A DNA stretch of 64,000 nucleotides from Cristatella mucedo (Eukaryota > Bryozoa > Phylactolaemata > Cristatellidae), in assembly GCA_009760855.2 (NCBI GenBank), contig WPIO01000054.1, forward strand, positions 1,927,001 through 1,991,000, written 5' to 3'. Shown here in pieces: positions 1-10,932 of the stretch. Numbering within the stretch: the stretch's first letter is position 1; each line of letters starts with the position of its first letter. The translations under genes and the position numbers were made by a program. The notes under the pieces are model-generated. The model was given only the letters and a program-made list of their open reading frames with translations, did not search any database and was not told where the DNA came from.

Positions 1-59
1 TCTCCCATTTGGTGCAGCCTTTCATTCATTTGATTTGATTTGTTGCAGCCCACCCGATG

Positions 60-370
60 GCATGTCGCCTTGCCAGGGCATCGCCAACGTTGCACTGCTA
101 ACAAAGCCGACTGACGTCTTGACATTCCCCGACTTTACGACATTTGAAAAGAAGCTAAACACCCGCCTGTTCCTCACAGCATGTGCTCCTTCCGTGTGCA
201 TTGTCCTTTGTGTGCTATGTGATCTGCGACGGTGCATGTTCTCATTAACCAACTGGCATGCTTCCTGTCCAGCATATAGGCATTTAAGGCACCTGAGGAG
301 ATTTAGATATCTTAAAGCACTAGACCAAGGTTCTAATATTATTATTGTTATAATTAGCATTACCTAGGTA
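60..370 (+). mobile_element. Diverged 3' end of a CR1/L2-like LINE
   Basis: The stretch resembles the 3' end of the LINE seen at 31,562-33,040: an ACATTTGAAAAGAAGCTAAAC-like block followed by a codon string ending in an ATTATTATTGTT tail. It is much more diverged than the other copies. No open gene is present. A similar but even more worn piece lies at about 950-1,075. Confidence 0.55.
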
Positions 371-479
371 GGAGATTTTAGACTAGAGATATCAGCAACT
401 ACGGTGAGCCTTTGAACTGCTGAGTACACCCCCCTTGTAGGGGATCAGTTATCGGTTCCTTCCTTTTTACAGTGTGTGT

Positions 480-500
480 GTGCGCGCGCGCACGTGTGTG

Positions 501-574
<74 letters not shown>
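480..574. repeat. (TG)n/(TC)n microsatellite
   Basis: A short TG/CG run is followed by about 70 bases of uninterrupted TC dinucleotides. Any reading frame through it is a by-product of the dinucleotide repeat. Confidence 0.95.
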
Positions 575-576
<2 letters not shown>

Positions 577-2321
577 CGAATCATCACTAAGCAGAGTCGT
601 GGCTTTCAATTCTGTGATGCCATCCCTTAGCTCTATGAGTGCTTTGATCGTTGTTTGCGCTTTTAGACTCTACCATCTTTCTTGCAGCACGAATAGCTGA
701 CACTCATACTTCGATGGTAGAAAGCTTTCTCTGATCGAATGACGACAAGACCAAACTAACAAGTAGCAGTGCATCGACTTAATGGTCCAGGCAGTCCCTC
801 TTTGGTCCTAGCACTCTCTTGTGCTGGGTGAGATATCTCCAAACTACTTACTCTTCGGATGTACTCTCATAACGCCGATTCCTCTGAGTCAGCCTATTAA
901 GCTGTCCTTCTTATCAACCACAAGTCCTTGAGAGGCTGTGCATGCAGTTCCTGAGCACATTTAGCCGCCTGAAACTCACACTGCCATTTGACATAACAAC
1001 ATCCCTGACTTAGGGATATTTGAAAGCAAAACCTAAAACATACCTGCTGTTCACTGAATGAGCTTTGTACATATGCATCGTACTTTAATCTCTCTCAGTG
1101 TCTCGTGAGATGAAGCCTGCTTGCTACCGAAGGCCTACCGAAAGCCGCTTAAGCTTTGAGTGCACTATAGAAAACTTCCCTGCATGTCACCCACATAGTC
1201 TTTGTGGCTTTATGGAGTTACACACAGAGATAAAATGTGCTAATTAGTGCTTGAATTGTGCACGTTAGCTAGGTAATCATTCGATATGCTTCATTTTCGG
1301 CAGAGATTTCGCAGAGATTCGGCAGAGATTTCGGCAAAGCACCATAAAATGCCATATCATTATAATCTGAATCACTGATTCGATTGCAGATGACCGGCAA
1401 TGAGCTGACAGCCTATGGGTAGCCAAGTTTATTTACCGTCTTGTTTTTTTAGACATCCTTCTCCCGGGGCACTTTGGTACCACGAGCCGCTGTAAAGATC
1501 ACCATCGAACCGGAGGTGACCATTGCCAAGTGACAGAGGCACAGTTGTGTTAGCACCTGTAAGATCGAGGCAAAGTAAACTAAATGCTTGCAGGCACAGA
1601 AGTGTTGTTAAGTCCAGTCACTACCATTAGGTACGATCACTTGGCATAATATGGACTCGGGCAGACGTCAACAAGACTGTCGATGAACGATGATGTATAT
1701 CGAGAAATTGATATTATTCGACAGGGTTCAAACCGTCTGTGATCTGACAGCAACCGCAATCGTGGCCGGTCATAGTTCAAAGCAGCGACAGATAGCGACG
1801 ACCCGAAAGGCGGGAACAAGAAATTTTCCCCATTTTGCTTTTCCGAAGGACAAGAGATGAGGGTACTTTCTTTGAAGCTGCTCCCAAAGCCTTGCCTTCT
1901 GCTGTACAAGCAAGAGACAGGAATGTAAAAGGAATGATTACGTGGAGGCAGGTAGATCAGATACTCAAGTCTGACATGAAGGCATTCCCTAACGACGGTG
2001 CACCTTAAGCGAGGGCTACCGAGCGAGTGCATCGCATGCATGCACGCATGAGCGAGAGCACGCACACGTGCGAGCCATACGGCTGCTGGGAGCTGCTCGA
2101 ACACGAGAATGAGGCGTGCAACCTGTCTGAGCTCATCGCAATCGAAGGCCACGCCCACGCTATGGGCATCAAAAGTGAGGGGCCGTAGAGCGTGACGACC
2201 ACCAGCTGCGTTTTCGCATCATTTTTCTCGACGGTGCACCGAGCAGGCCCAGCCAGGCCCGGGATTCGTAAGCGCAAAAGTGGCAGCGAGGAGCCGGTGA
2301 CGTGAGTGGCGCTCGCCGCAC
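575..2321. other. Non-coding stretch downstream of the last recognised Dicer exon
   Basis: This stretch holds LINE-like debris at about 950-1,075 and one copy of a dispersed repeat at about 1,080-1,240. I see no convincing exon. The next Dicer exon would be expected here or beyond the window edge. Short open frames at 1,637-2,277 on the minus strand show no clear match to the platform or PAZ part of Dicer. Confidence 0.5.
1080..1240 (+). repeat. Dispersed repeat, copy 1
   Basis: Shares the blocks GTGAGA-GAAG, GCTACCGAA, TACCGAAAGCCGCTTA and a GGAGTTACA end with 20,040-20,225 (same strand) and, inverted, with about 4,940-5,060. No coding potential or clear terminal structure is seen, so its class is unknown. 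Confidence 0.6.
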
Positions 2322-2470
2322 CTTCTTGCCATACAGCTGCTTCCTCTTGGACGAGCCGGGCTTCTCGCCGGCAGTGGCCTCGGCCGCCGCCTCACGCTCG
2401 TAGTCCTCGACGATGTCGTGGTGCTTGACGACGTCCTTGCCCAGCGGAAGCAGGTTGTCGTCCAGTTCTC
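2322..2470 (-). CDS. Dicer: Dicer exon 14 (DUF283/dimerisation region)
   Basis: Encodes residues 896-945 of the model. The motif [13 protein letters not shown] matches the conserved GELDDHLMPVGKE segment of animal Dicer, followed by an acidic/alanine stretch and [13 protein letters not shown], matching the PGSTKRRQCYPK region. The acceptor is CACTCACAG|GA and the donor AAGAAG|GTGCGG. The exon supplies two bases to finish the codon begun in exon 13 and ends in phase 0. The following exon (platform/PAZ) was not found in the window. Confidence 0.85.
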
Positions 2471-2658
2471 CTGTGAGTGAGCGCACGACCGATGAAGCAG
2501 GGCAAGAGCTGGCAGGGGAAGCACCGGGGACGGACCGGTGGCGCCTGCGCCCAAGCCAGCGCCCATGCAGAGCTCGCAGCTTCTACGGGAGCGGCAGAGA
2601 CTTGGCACTGCCACGGCCAAAGCAGCGGCACAGTTTTTATGCAGCCGTCGGTCCCTGC

Positions 2659-2660
<2 letters not shown>

Positions 2661-2720
<60 letters not shown>
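2661..2720. repeat. (TA)n microsatellite in Dicer intron 13
   Basis: About 60 bases of pure TA, followed by ATAC/ATAT-rich sequence to about 2,790. It lies between Dicer exons 13 and 14 and has no coding value. Confidence 0.95.
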
Positions 2721-2723
<3 letters not shown>

Positions 2724-2854
2724 TACTTACATATATACATATATATATACATATCTAAATATACACATATATATATATATACATATATAGTAAACTACAT
2801 CTTACTATAATATATGGCAATATACGACACTAATTAAGTTAATTAATTATTAAT

Positions 2855-3010
2855 ACCAGCTGATTTAACAGCCTCTTTTGTATAGCGACAGAAGAGCCTT
2901 TACGAGCTATCACCACAGCTTGCAGCAGCGATAAAGGATCGCCAACCGCAGGATTCGAACCCACGACCTCGGGACTGAGGTCGTGAAAAGCAACCACCTT
3001 ACCTACTGTG
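2855..3010 (-). mobile_element. tRNA-derived SINE, copy 1
   Basis: Read on the minus strand it has a perfect pol III B box, GGTTCGAATCC, and an upstream A-box-like stretch, followed by the shared body GCGATCCTTTA...CTCTTCTG and TTAAATCAGC-like end. It shares this body with 4,255-4,440 and 47,968-48,175. It does not fold as a complete tRNA, so it is a SINE and not a tRNA gene. Confidence 0.75.
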
Positions 3011-3047
3011 TACTAATATGCTGCCACACATCGCCAACGTCACTCAC

Positions 3048-3123
3048 CGTTCTTGTGAAGCAGCTTGCACACCTCCAGGGCTGCCGCCATCTTGGCCAGC
3101 TTACTAGTCTTCATGGGCTGACC
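3048..3123 (-). CDS. Dicer: Dicer exon 13
   Basis: Encodes residues 871-896. GQPM...LAKMAAALEVCKLLHKN corresponds to the Dicer segment GPPM...LAERVVALICCEKLHKI that immediately precedes GELDD. The acceptor is CGCCTTAG|GGT and the donor AAGAACG|GTGAGT. The 76-nt exon leaves one base that, with GA from exon 14, makes the Gly of GELDD. Confidence 0.88.
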
Positions 3124-3402
3124 CTAAGGCGAGGCCGGGCACCGGCGACCAGCAAGAGCTCAGATGCAGCACGTCAAAGCCAGACGAGCATTGCTCCGCA
3201 AAGCTGCTGGCGCTGCCGGCACAGAGACTGCTTCCGCAGCAACCAGGCATCGCCCGTATGACTTCTGACTCCTGTAACCCCTGCCCCTTATTCTCGCGCA
3301 CTCCCTGCCACGACGGCGGCCGGAACATCAAGCACGAGTGTGCGCGGTGGCAAGAGAGCAAGGAGCGGAAGCATGGGTGGAGCCCTCGAGGCTGGCACGC
3401 AC

Positions 3403-3547
3403 CTGGACGGGACACTTGACGGACGAGTTGGTCGGCAGCTGGATGGTGGCGACGAAGCGCTCGGCTCCGTCGGTGTGCATGATCCTCTCAAATGCGCACG
3501 TCGCCGACAGTCGCGTGTGGCGGTCGCATGGCAAGCGACTGCAGTAT
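3403..3547 (-). CDS. Dicer: Dicer exon 12
   Basis: Encodes residues 822-870. After the junction it reads YCSRLPCD, matching the Dicer NRYCARLPSD motif, and continues through DGAERFVATIQLPTNS, matching DGTFYSTLYLPINS. The acceptor is GTCGTCGCAG|A and the donor GTCCAG|GTGCGT. The first base completes an Arg codon split after AG in exon 11. Confidence 0.88.
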
Positions 3548-3873
3548 CTGCGACGACGGCAGCAGTGGCATAGCAGCAGCATAGGCGTCACAGGCAGCAA
3601 TGACGCCTCGGTGACCCGGCGCTCCGAGCGGGCATCAGGCCACCGGAGGTGCAGCCTATGGCGACTCAACCAGCCCAGCATGGCCCAGTGCCGAGTGCCT
3701 CGGCGGCTTCGAGACGAACAGCTCCGGCCGGCCGGCTGGCTGGCTGGGTAGGACTCACAGCAAGCGACGACTGACCCTAGAGCCCACGCCCTAGACCCAC
3801 GACCCTATACCCCACCCCCTCACCCTGCCGGAGCTCAAATGAGACCTCGGAGGGAGGGAGCAGCCGCCGCTAC

Positions 3874-4025
3874 CTGTTGACGAGTCCGATCGCTGACGTC
3901 ATGGTGACGCGCGGAGAGCCAAGTGCCGCCTCGACAGCCACATAGGGTGGCAGCACATCGGCGTCGTGCTCCTCGGTCTCTGCTGCCGAGGCAGACTCGC
4001 GATCGATGCGCCTGTCTCGAAGCAA
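3874..4025 (-). CDS. Dicer: Dicer exon 11
   Basis: Encodes residues 772-822. It contains an acidic lead-in and DADVLPPYV...SPRVTMTSAIGLVNR, equivalent to the VFPPYV...GPRVTINTAIGHINR block that links the Dicer helicase to DUF283. The acceptor is CCGACTCGCAG|TTG and the donor AACAG|GTAGCG. Phase fits exons 10 and 12. Confidence 0.9.
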
Positions 4026-4254
4026 CTGCGAGTCGGAGAGACAGGCGGCAATGATTGCAAACCCCACAGTCGAATGTGGAACGAACCACCGGCTACAACC
4101 GGCTCGGATCTGGCACGCATCACCACAGGGCACCGTTCTGCAGCTTCTGCTGCTGCCTCCGATGCTGCTGCCGCTACTGCGCCAGGATAATATGGCTGCG
4201 ACTGCCACGTGCAAGCAGGCATGCTGCTGCTCCACACTTATAAGGCTAAGAAAT

Positions 4255-4440
4255 AAAACACTGGCTGATTCAACAGCCTCTTTGTATAGCGGCAGAAGAG
4301 CCTTAAAGGCTATCACTGCCACTTGCAGCAGTGGCAACAAAGGATCGCCCACGGCAGGATTCGAGCCCACGACGACCTCGGGATTTCAGTCGTGAAGAGC
4401 AAGCGCCTTACACCTGGTGGGCCATCACGGCCCACCATGA
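4255..4440 (-). mobile_element. tRNA-derived SINE, copy 2
   Basis: On the minus strand it starts near GGGCCGTGATGGCCCACCAG, carries the B box GGCTCGAATCC and runs through GGGCGATCCTTTG into TTCTGCCGCTATACAAAG and TGTTGAATCAGCCAG. It lies in Dicer intron 10, in the same orientation as the gene. Copies at 2,855 and 47,968 share head and body. Confidence 0.75.
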
Positions 4441-4808
4441 AGTGGCACGTCGATTTCACAGCAGACAACCCTAGTGCACACCTTGACTTAGTGGCTAGCT
4501 TTGCAGCCAGCACGAGGCCGATGTGTGGCAGCAGGCAGCCCCTGGGAAGGGGTTTAGGCCCGGGTGGCGCCCAGACTCACCAGGTGGGTGGGGGGCAGCT
4601 GACACCTAATTCTGCAAGCAAGCAAGTAGTAGGCGGCAGCGGCATGGATTACTAGCTTAATCGCTATTTACGGACATCATTTTGCAGCACCATCTGAAAA
4701 TTGGGCAGTAAGATTTACTGGATGCACTAAGAATCCTCCTCTCAAAGATGTATCTCAACAATCGTGCCGGACATTTCCTCATCGACAGTCAAGGGTTTGA
4801 AGTGCTGC

Positions 4809-4933
<125 letters not shown>

Positions 4934-5060
4934 ATGTGGGTGTTACGAAGGAGAGTTTTTAGAGTTTTTTATAGCTCACTCTTAGCCTAAGCGGCATTCG
5001 GTAGCCAACAGACTTCGTCTCAAGCAACAAAGAGAAAGTGGGAAGCATATACATGCAAAA

Positions 5061-5975
5061 AATTAGGCCCAGTATGCACCGAAACAATGCAAGAAATCGG
5101 TGATGTGGTAGAAAGAAAAATTGCCCGACAGCGTTGTCTGCTAAACGAGGAATTTTAAGAGTTCTTTATCAGATATTTCCTAGGTTTTAATTCTCTCGGT
5201 TTGCCAAATGCACGAACTAAATTGAAGAATGTTCTTAACATCACAATTAGCCTTAGCTGTGGCATCTCAGATGTTTCACAAGACTTCTGTAGCAGTGGTT
5301 CGGCCTGAAAACCTGTCACAACTGCTTTTTAATATTTCAGCGTACTCTGCTCAGAAATCATAAGAAGTCTGCCGTTTCAGATGAGGCAGAGCCAAATTTG
5401 TCCTCGTGTGCACACGGAAATCTTCTTCGCTTTATTGCCCATCTCCCATTCCTTTTTAGCTGCTCTGCAACCTCCACACTTGGCGTCAAAACGAAGTCAC
5501 ATAAAATAGCTCTACGAGAAATATAACTGCACAGACAAGGGCGCTTTAGTGTTCGATACTGGTGCCTTTTCAGTGAGGTTAACAAAATCTATCAGACACC
5601 ACTTGTAAAATAAACTGTTTGACTTGAAGCAGAGATTTTTCCATCACAACAGGCTTCTCCTGCATCTGAATGCAGTGTGAACTACTTTGTTTAGTGTGGA
5701 TCTATACGTGGATTAGTACGCTGTAGTGTGTCAGAGCCGGCCTGGTCAGGTCAGAAGCTTCCCTTTTCCGGCCACTCAGTTGGCCTGCTCGGTGGCACAG
5801 CGGCATGCATGCACAAGCCAGGGCACATGCCTGCATGTAGAATCTACCCCAACCCGAGTCTTCGCAAGCAAAATAAGCAGACCACCGAGCCACCGGGCAG
5901 TCGGAGGCGGAATGGCAGGTGGCACGGTACTCGAATGCACTGGCAGCAGCAGCATGGCACGTGACTTCACTGCAC
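5061..5975. other. Remainder of Dicer intron 10
   Basis: I see no exon, RNA gene or recognisable element here; frames are short and interrupted. A 75-codon open frame on the minus strand at 5,358-5,585 has no match I recognise. Confidence 0.6.
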
Positions 5976-6077
5976 CTGCTCCATCCTGCGGAAGTTCTCA
6001 ATTCGGCCACGGAATCGATCCAACGATGCCGACTCGACGAGCATGTAGTACTTGGACTTCGATGCCCGGGCAAGACT
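5976..6077 (-). CDS. Dicer: Dicer exon 10 (helicase motif VI and C-terminal helix)
   Basis: Encodes residues 738-771. SLARASKSKYYMLV aligns with the Dicer motif VI/beta segment GRARAPISNYIML, and the rest with the following helix. The acceptor is CCTTCCAG|AGT and the donor GAGCAG|GTGCAG, both in phase 0. The expected Gly-Arg of motif VI is Ser-Leu here; the later Arg (of AR) is kept. No alternative in-phase acceptor that would restore Gly-Arg is visible. Confidence 0.85.
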
Positions 6078-6136
6078 CTGGAAGGACAATGCCCCTTTAC
6101 CTAGCACCAAGCACGGATGGCCACAAAGTAAAGCGA

Positions 6137-6690
6137 GGAGCAAGAGAGAGACAGAGACAGAGAGAGACAGAGACAGAGAGAGTGGAGAGAGACAGTGGAG
6201 AGAGACAGACAGAGGAGAGGGAGAGAAAGACAGAGAGATACAGAGACAGAGACAGAGAGAGACAGTGGAGAGAGACAGACAGAGGAGAGACAAAGAGAGA
6301 GGGAGAGAGAAAACGAGAGAGAGAACGAGAGAGAGAACGAGAGAGAGAAAAAGAGAGAGAGAGAAACAGAGAGAGACAGTGGAGAGAGAGAGAGACAGTG
6401 GAGAGAGAGACAGTGGAGAGAGAGAGAGAGACGATGGAGAGAGAGAGAGAGACAGTGGAGAGAGAGAGAGAGACAGTGGAGAGAGAGATAGAAAGACAGA
6501 GACAGAGACAGAGAGAGACAGTGGAGAGAGACAGACAGAGGAGAGACAAAGAGAGAGGGAGAGAGAAAACGAGAGAGAGAACGAGAGAGAGAAAAAGAGA
6601 GAGAGAGAAACAGAGAGAGACAGAGACAGAAACAGAGATAGAGAGAGACAGAGTGACATACAGAGACATACAGTGCGAGACAGACAGAGA
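6137..6690. repeat. GAGA-rich satellite in Dicer intron 9
   Basis: A 550-base purine array of GAGA with interspersed CAGA, GTGGAGA and AACGAGA variants. A block of about 100 bases around 6,250-6,360 recurs at about 6,500-6,610, showing higher-order duplication. Long open frames on both strands (Arg/Glu-rich or Leu/Ser-rich) are by-products of the repeat. Confidence 0.95.
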
Positions 6691-6816
6691 GAATGAGGGG
6701 ATATGAGAGAATGAAGGGTGGTTGTGTAGGCAGCAGCAGCGACGGCTACTGCTGCTGCCTCCTCCTCTTCCTTCCCCTTCGCCCGTGCCGGGTCAGAGTC
6801 TTTCTTTCTCTCTCAC

Positions 6817-7034
6817 CTTCGTTTGCACGTACTGCCTGTAAGATGACACCTCGTCGAACATGGCGACCAGGTTGCACTTCGGCAGGTCGATGCCCTCAAT
6901 CATACTGGTCGCAAAGAGCAGGTTCACTTCGCGGCCGCCCGAGCTGCGGTTTCTGAACCGCTTCAGCGCCAGCTCCTGATGCCGCATGCCACCGCTGTGG
7001 CCCTCGAGCGTGGTAGCGGACGTCGAGCCGTGAC
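6817..7034 (-). CDS. Dicer: Dicer exon 9 (HEL2: motifs IV-V and start of VI)
   Basis: Encodes residues 665-737. It begins at the GHG that follows the HEL2 entry strand and contains RHQELALKRFR, NLLFATSMIEGIDLPKCNLV and SYRQYVQTK. These match the Dicer [32 protein letters not shown] and SYVQSK blocks. One Glu of the motif V EEG is missing. The acceptor is CCTCCATCGTAG|GT and the donor ACGAAG|GTGAGA. It is followed downstream by the GA-rich intron 9. Confidence 0.92.
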
Positions 7035-7175
7035 CTACGATGGAGGCAGCGGCAGCCGGCGAGCGACGGTGACTGCGACTGGGTCGGTTCGACGAAGGGG
7101 CGGCGCTTCGGCGGCAAAGCAAAGTGGCCCCACCGACGACTAAATGGTGGCAAGAGGTGAGGAATTTCAAATTAG

Positions 7176-7944
7176 TCATTGCTAAAATTCGGGCTTGTTT
7201 AGATAAAGATACCACGTCCAAGTTGGTCCGTGCATTCGTGACATCCCGTCTCGACTTCTGCAACTCACTGCTTACTGGCCTACCAGCATGTGCGATCAGG
7301 CGATTGCAGCTGGTGCAAAACTCGGCAGCTAGGCTCATCTGTCGTGAGCGTCGCAGTTGCCACATTACTCCCCTTCTCGCCGACCTGCACTGGCTACCAG
7401 TCAAGCAACGGATTGACTTCAAGGTTTTGTCGCTCACTTTTAGGTCCCTTCATTCTATGGCTCCAGCCTATCTGTCAGATATACTACCCCATCAGGCCAA
7501 GCATCGTACCACCCGCTTTTCGGAATCCAACAGTCTACAAATACCTCGTACAAACCTTAAATCCTTTGGAGACCGTGCATTTAGTTCGTATGCTCCCAAA
7601 GCCTGGAACTCCCTCCCGACCTGCGTCAGAACATCCCCCCGACCTGACCACATTTAAAAGGAACCTAAAAAAACACCTATTTAGGACAGCATTCAGCGGG
7701 TCCCTGTGATTCGTCCTTGATGTGCTTATGCGTGCTGACACTGTGCATGCTGCCACTAACCACATTCGCATGCTGACCCTGTGCATGTCACCCCTAACCA
7801 TATTATTCATTTCGTTTGTTTTTCAAGCATGATTCTTCTTACCATTCAATTGCATTTCACTTTGCAGCAAATGTAAAGCGCCTAGAGAGAGATTAAGTTC
7901 TCTGAGGGCGCTTTATCAAGTGAATTATTATTATTATTATTATT
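7176..7944 (+). mobile_element. 5'-truncated CR1/L2-like LINE in Dicer intron 8
   Basis: Translates in part into the conserved C-terminal tail of the LINE reverse transcriptase protein ([38 protein letters not shown]), with late frameshifts. It ends in the family tail TTCTCTGAGGGCGCTTTATC followed by (ATT)n. It is inserted antisense to Dicer. Confidence 0.9.
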
Positions 7945-8169
7945 TTGAAGCGAGCTGCGACCCTAACGAAAGGCACAAGAGCGGAGCCAGGCAGCCACAA
8001 CCAGCGCAGCCCACGCTGTCGCCATTCGCCGAACAGCATCGACTCCTTAAGTGACGAACTGCCGCGGCAAGGTCAAGGCAGCTGCGGGCCGGGCAGCGTG
8101 ATCCCTCGGGCAGCGGGTCCCGCAGCGGAGCGAGCTGGAAGTGGCAAAGCTACAGACAGTGGCACTGAC
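7945..8169. other. Remainder of Dicer intron 8
   Basis: No recognisable feature between the LINE tail and the donor site of exon 8. Confidence 0.5.
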
Positions 8170-8370
8170 CGACTACGTAGCCACTTCGTATGAAGTACAA
8201 ATCCTCGTCGTAGATGCAGATCTTCTCAATGTACTTGTGCAGGGCGAATGCCACGCAGCGTCTCAGCACAAACACAATGCCGCATATGGACAGCTCCTGC
8301 GTAGCAGCAGCAGCGGCGGCATACGCTGCCGGGCCACGTCCGCCGACGCCGGATGCCTCTGCCTGGCCTG
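8170..8370 (-). CDS. Dicer: Dicer exon 8 (HEL2 entry strand)
   Basis: Encodes about residues 598-665. ELSICGIVFVLRRCVAFALHKYI matches the Dicer [22 protein letters not shown] strand-helix that opens HEL2. The donor is TAGTCG|GTCAGT, phase-matched to the GHG at the start of exon 9. The 5' boundary is less sure: CGTCACAG|CA (8,370) and CGGCAG|CG (about 8,328) both fit phase; I chose the first for its better pyrimidine tract. The extra N-terminal part is Ala/Gly-rich. Confidence 0.85.
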
Positions 8371-9303
8371 CTGTGACGATGGCAAAGCGGTACACGAGCT
8401 AAAGCCAGCGGCCTGCAACTGCTACACGCAACCGTCAGCTCAAGCTAGCTGCGACGACATGCAGCAGTGTCTAACAGTGACAGACGAGCAGAGAGCTGGT
8501 CGACTGGCCGCCGACAGGCGGCTGGCTGAACGAAGCAATAAAAATAACTGTCATCGCCGGCAGCTGGACAGCGTCACAATTAGCAATAAAAATCATTTAT
8601 CCGGCATTATTCGAGCTCCTGAGGAGTTCGAGGCCAAATGCATGTCACGTGACCAGCTGCCAAAATCCTGGCATCGAGAGGGAGGCTGGCAGGAAGCTCG
8701 GGACAGCGGCTGCTGCTCGTGCAGCAGCAGCAGCCGTCCCGAAAGATGAGAGAAGCGTGTCGGCATTCGAGCTCAGCCCTCGATGCCTGTGATAACGAGC
8801 AGGTCGGTTCTATGTGCTTCTTCTTCGACTTCGAAACGAGAGCCAGAAGTGGCAAGCGTTTCAGGTGACGCTGCTGCTCACTACCGCCGCAGCAAGACCC
8901 GTCGCTCGGCTTTTTCACTTTGCATTCGTCCACCGCCACAATCCGAATTTCGAGTGATAAATCGTCTCTTATCGACACATCTGCTATTCATTAGGAGCAC
9001 CTTCACGTCAACTAGTACCGTAGACATTTGCCGCTAGCTGCCTTTCTAGGTTCGGCACTGCTGGCGCTACTGGTGAAGACGACAAGTGACAGGGTGGCAC
9101 GTGACCTGGTGACACGGCGACATGGTGACACGGCGACATGGTGACACGCGACAGGGTGACACGCGACAGGGTGACGAATGTGACATGTGGAGCGGAGCAA
9201 ATTCAACCTTCAATACACAATATGCTCACATTCAAAATGATATTGTCGATGATTCCGAACAAGTCGGCAAAGCTGCTTCAAGTTAATCAGTGAATCTTTA
9301 AAT
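8371..9303. other. Part of Dicer intron 7
   Basis: No gene is seen. Between about 9,095 and 9,185 there is a short tandem array of GGTGACACGGCGACAT-type units. Confidence 0.5.
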
Positions 9304-9305
9304 AT

Positions 9306-9815
9306 AATAATAATAACACATTTATATAGCACCCTCAGAGAACTATATCTTTCTAGGCCCTTTTCAGATGCTGTAAAGGAAGCCTGATCGAATGCTTAGT
9401 TTTAACATTGACAGCGCCAACAAGCATAATGTGGTTAGAGGTATTATGCACATTGTCACAGCACACAAATGGTTAGTGGTAAAATGCGCTGTGTCCGCAT
9501 GCATAAGCACGCAAAGAACAAACCACAAAGATCCGGCAAATGCAGAGAGAAACGGGTGCATTTTAGCATTTCATTCTTAAATGTCAAGTCAGAGGATGTC
9601 GTGACGTGAGTCGGGAGTGAGTTCCAGGCTTTGGGAGCATAGGAACTGTCTGCGAAGGATCTGTGGAGCGTTCGAGGCTTCGAGGCACAGCGAATCGAGT
9701 CAGAAAAGTGGGAGGCGCAGTGTTGAGGCTTTAAACAGCAGGATGCATCAACGGTGAGTGGCCAAGTGACCTGCGACCGCGACAACTGAACAACTAAGGA
9801 GCCCAAACTCTCGCA
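9306..9815 (-). mobile_element. CR1/L2-like LINE 3' fragment in Dicer intron 7
   Basis: Minus-strand reading shows FADSSYAPKAWNSLPTHV, equivalent to the family [16 protein letters not shown] motif. It begins (3' end) with an ATAATAATAA tail and CACCCTCAGAGAACT. It is more diverged than the copy at 61,146. Confidence 0.85.
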
Positions 9816-10030
9816 TACCTCTGCCGCTTACAGAATCTTCGACCCTTCTCTACTAAGGAGCAGCTCACTGTGGACTCGCTTTGCTGAGTCTTAGTAGACA
9901 TTAAATGTCTATTACATGCGACATCCCGGAAGCACTGGTCACGGAAGACCACGCTGGGTCATCTTGTCACGCGCCGAAAGTTCGCAATCTTTCGGCGTTA
10001 CAGAGGGAAGGACGGGACGTTCTGGCTTTA

Positions 10031-10165
10031 ATTAGTAGAGATAATAATAATAATAATAATAATAATACACTTGATAAAGCACCCTCAGAGAGAACTCAAT
10101 CGCTTTCTAGGCGCTTTGCTACAAAGGGAAACGCGATTGAATGGTGAGTAATATCATGCTTGATA
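10031..10165 (-). mobile_element. Short LINE 3' tail
   Basis: (AAT)n followed by CACTTGATAAAGCACCCTCAGAGA and CTTTCTAGGCGCTTTG, the last about 130 bases of the LINE family in inverse orientation. Confidence 0.8.
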
Positions 10166-10569
10166 AACAACGAAGCAGGAACCGGACAGCTTTCAAGTTC
10201 TTCTGCAAATAGGACAGCCATAGCTCAGTGAATTTGAATGACTCTCTTGCCACGCTGCCTCCATCTGCATCCAGCAGCCTGGCTGCCACCTAGCGGCTCG
10301 GCGGGCCACGCAAGCTTCCCTATCCTGATATTTTGCATTATGCGTGACCCTCTTGATAGTCACAACCCCTCAGAGGCAATATGGGAAGATTAAATAGATA
10401 GATAAGTGTGACATACCAAGAAGCTTGCACGAGTGGACAGCACCTCAAACAGTCAATCGAGGTGCTCAAGATGAAGAAGACTACACCTTGAAAGACCGGA
10501 AGTTGAGCATACGACTGCAGCCGGAAGCATCTGGGAGCAAGGTGTCCTACCACCTGAAGCTCATTCTGA

Positions 10570-10695
10570 AGCCCAAAGTACTTCCCTTTGCAGCAAATGT
10601 AAAGCGCCAAGGAAGAGATTGAGTTCTCTGAGGGCGCTTTATCAAGTGCATTATTATTATCATTATTATTATCATTATTATTATTATTACTCTGC
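10570..10695 (+). mobile_element. Short LINE 3' tail
   Basis: GCAGCAAATGTAAAGCGCC, GAGTTCTCTGAGGGCGCTTT and (ATT)n with ATC variants. It faces the copy at 10,031-10,165, so the two tails form a loose inverted pair. Confidence 0.8.
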
Positions 10696-10932
10696 CTCGG
10701 CAGGGCAATAATAATAATAAAAATAACAGGAAGTTGCTTGCATAGTATGCTGAGAGAATCAAATGTCTCTGCTGATGCTTTACAGGTCATTTAACAAAGC
10801 ACCCGAGTTCAAAGTTCACCAGAGCCCTCGTGCAAAGGCTCGACTGACAGCGAACGGCTGACAGCGAAACCGCTGCCAGCTATCCGCACAGCAGCTGCTG
10901 CTGCCGCCATAGCAAGGCACGCCGGTTCTCAC

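Noticed and set aside
1637-2277. Further Dicer exons (platform/PAZ)
   Set aside because: Open frames exist but none shows the expected conserved blocks, and splice phases could not be matched.
2941-2990. Functional tRNA gene (minus strand, good B box)
   Set aside because: No complete cloverleaf; the sequence belongs to a SINE family with other copies at 4,255 and 47,968.
5726-6706. 326-codon Arg/Glu-rich and 230-codon Leu/Ser-rich frames
   Set aside because: They are translations of a GAGA array within intron 9 and are open on both strands.
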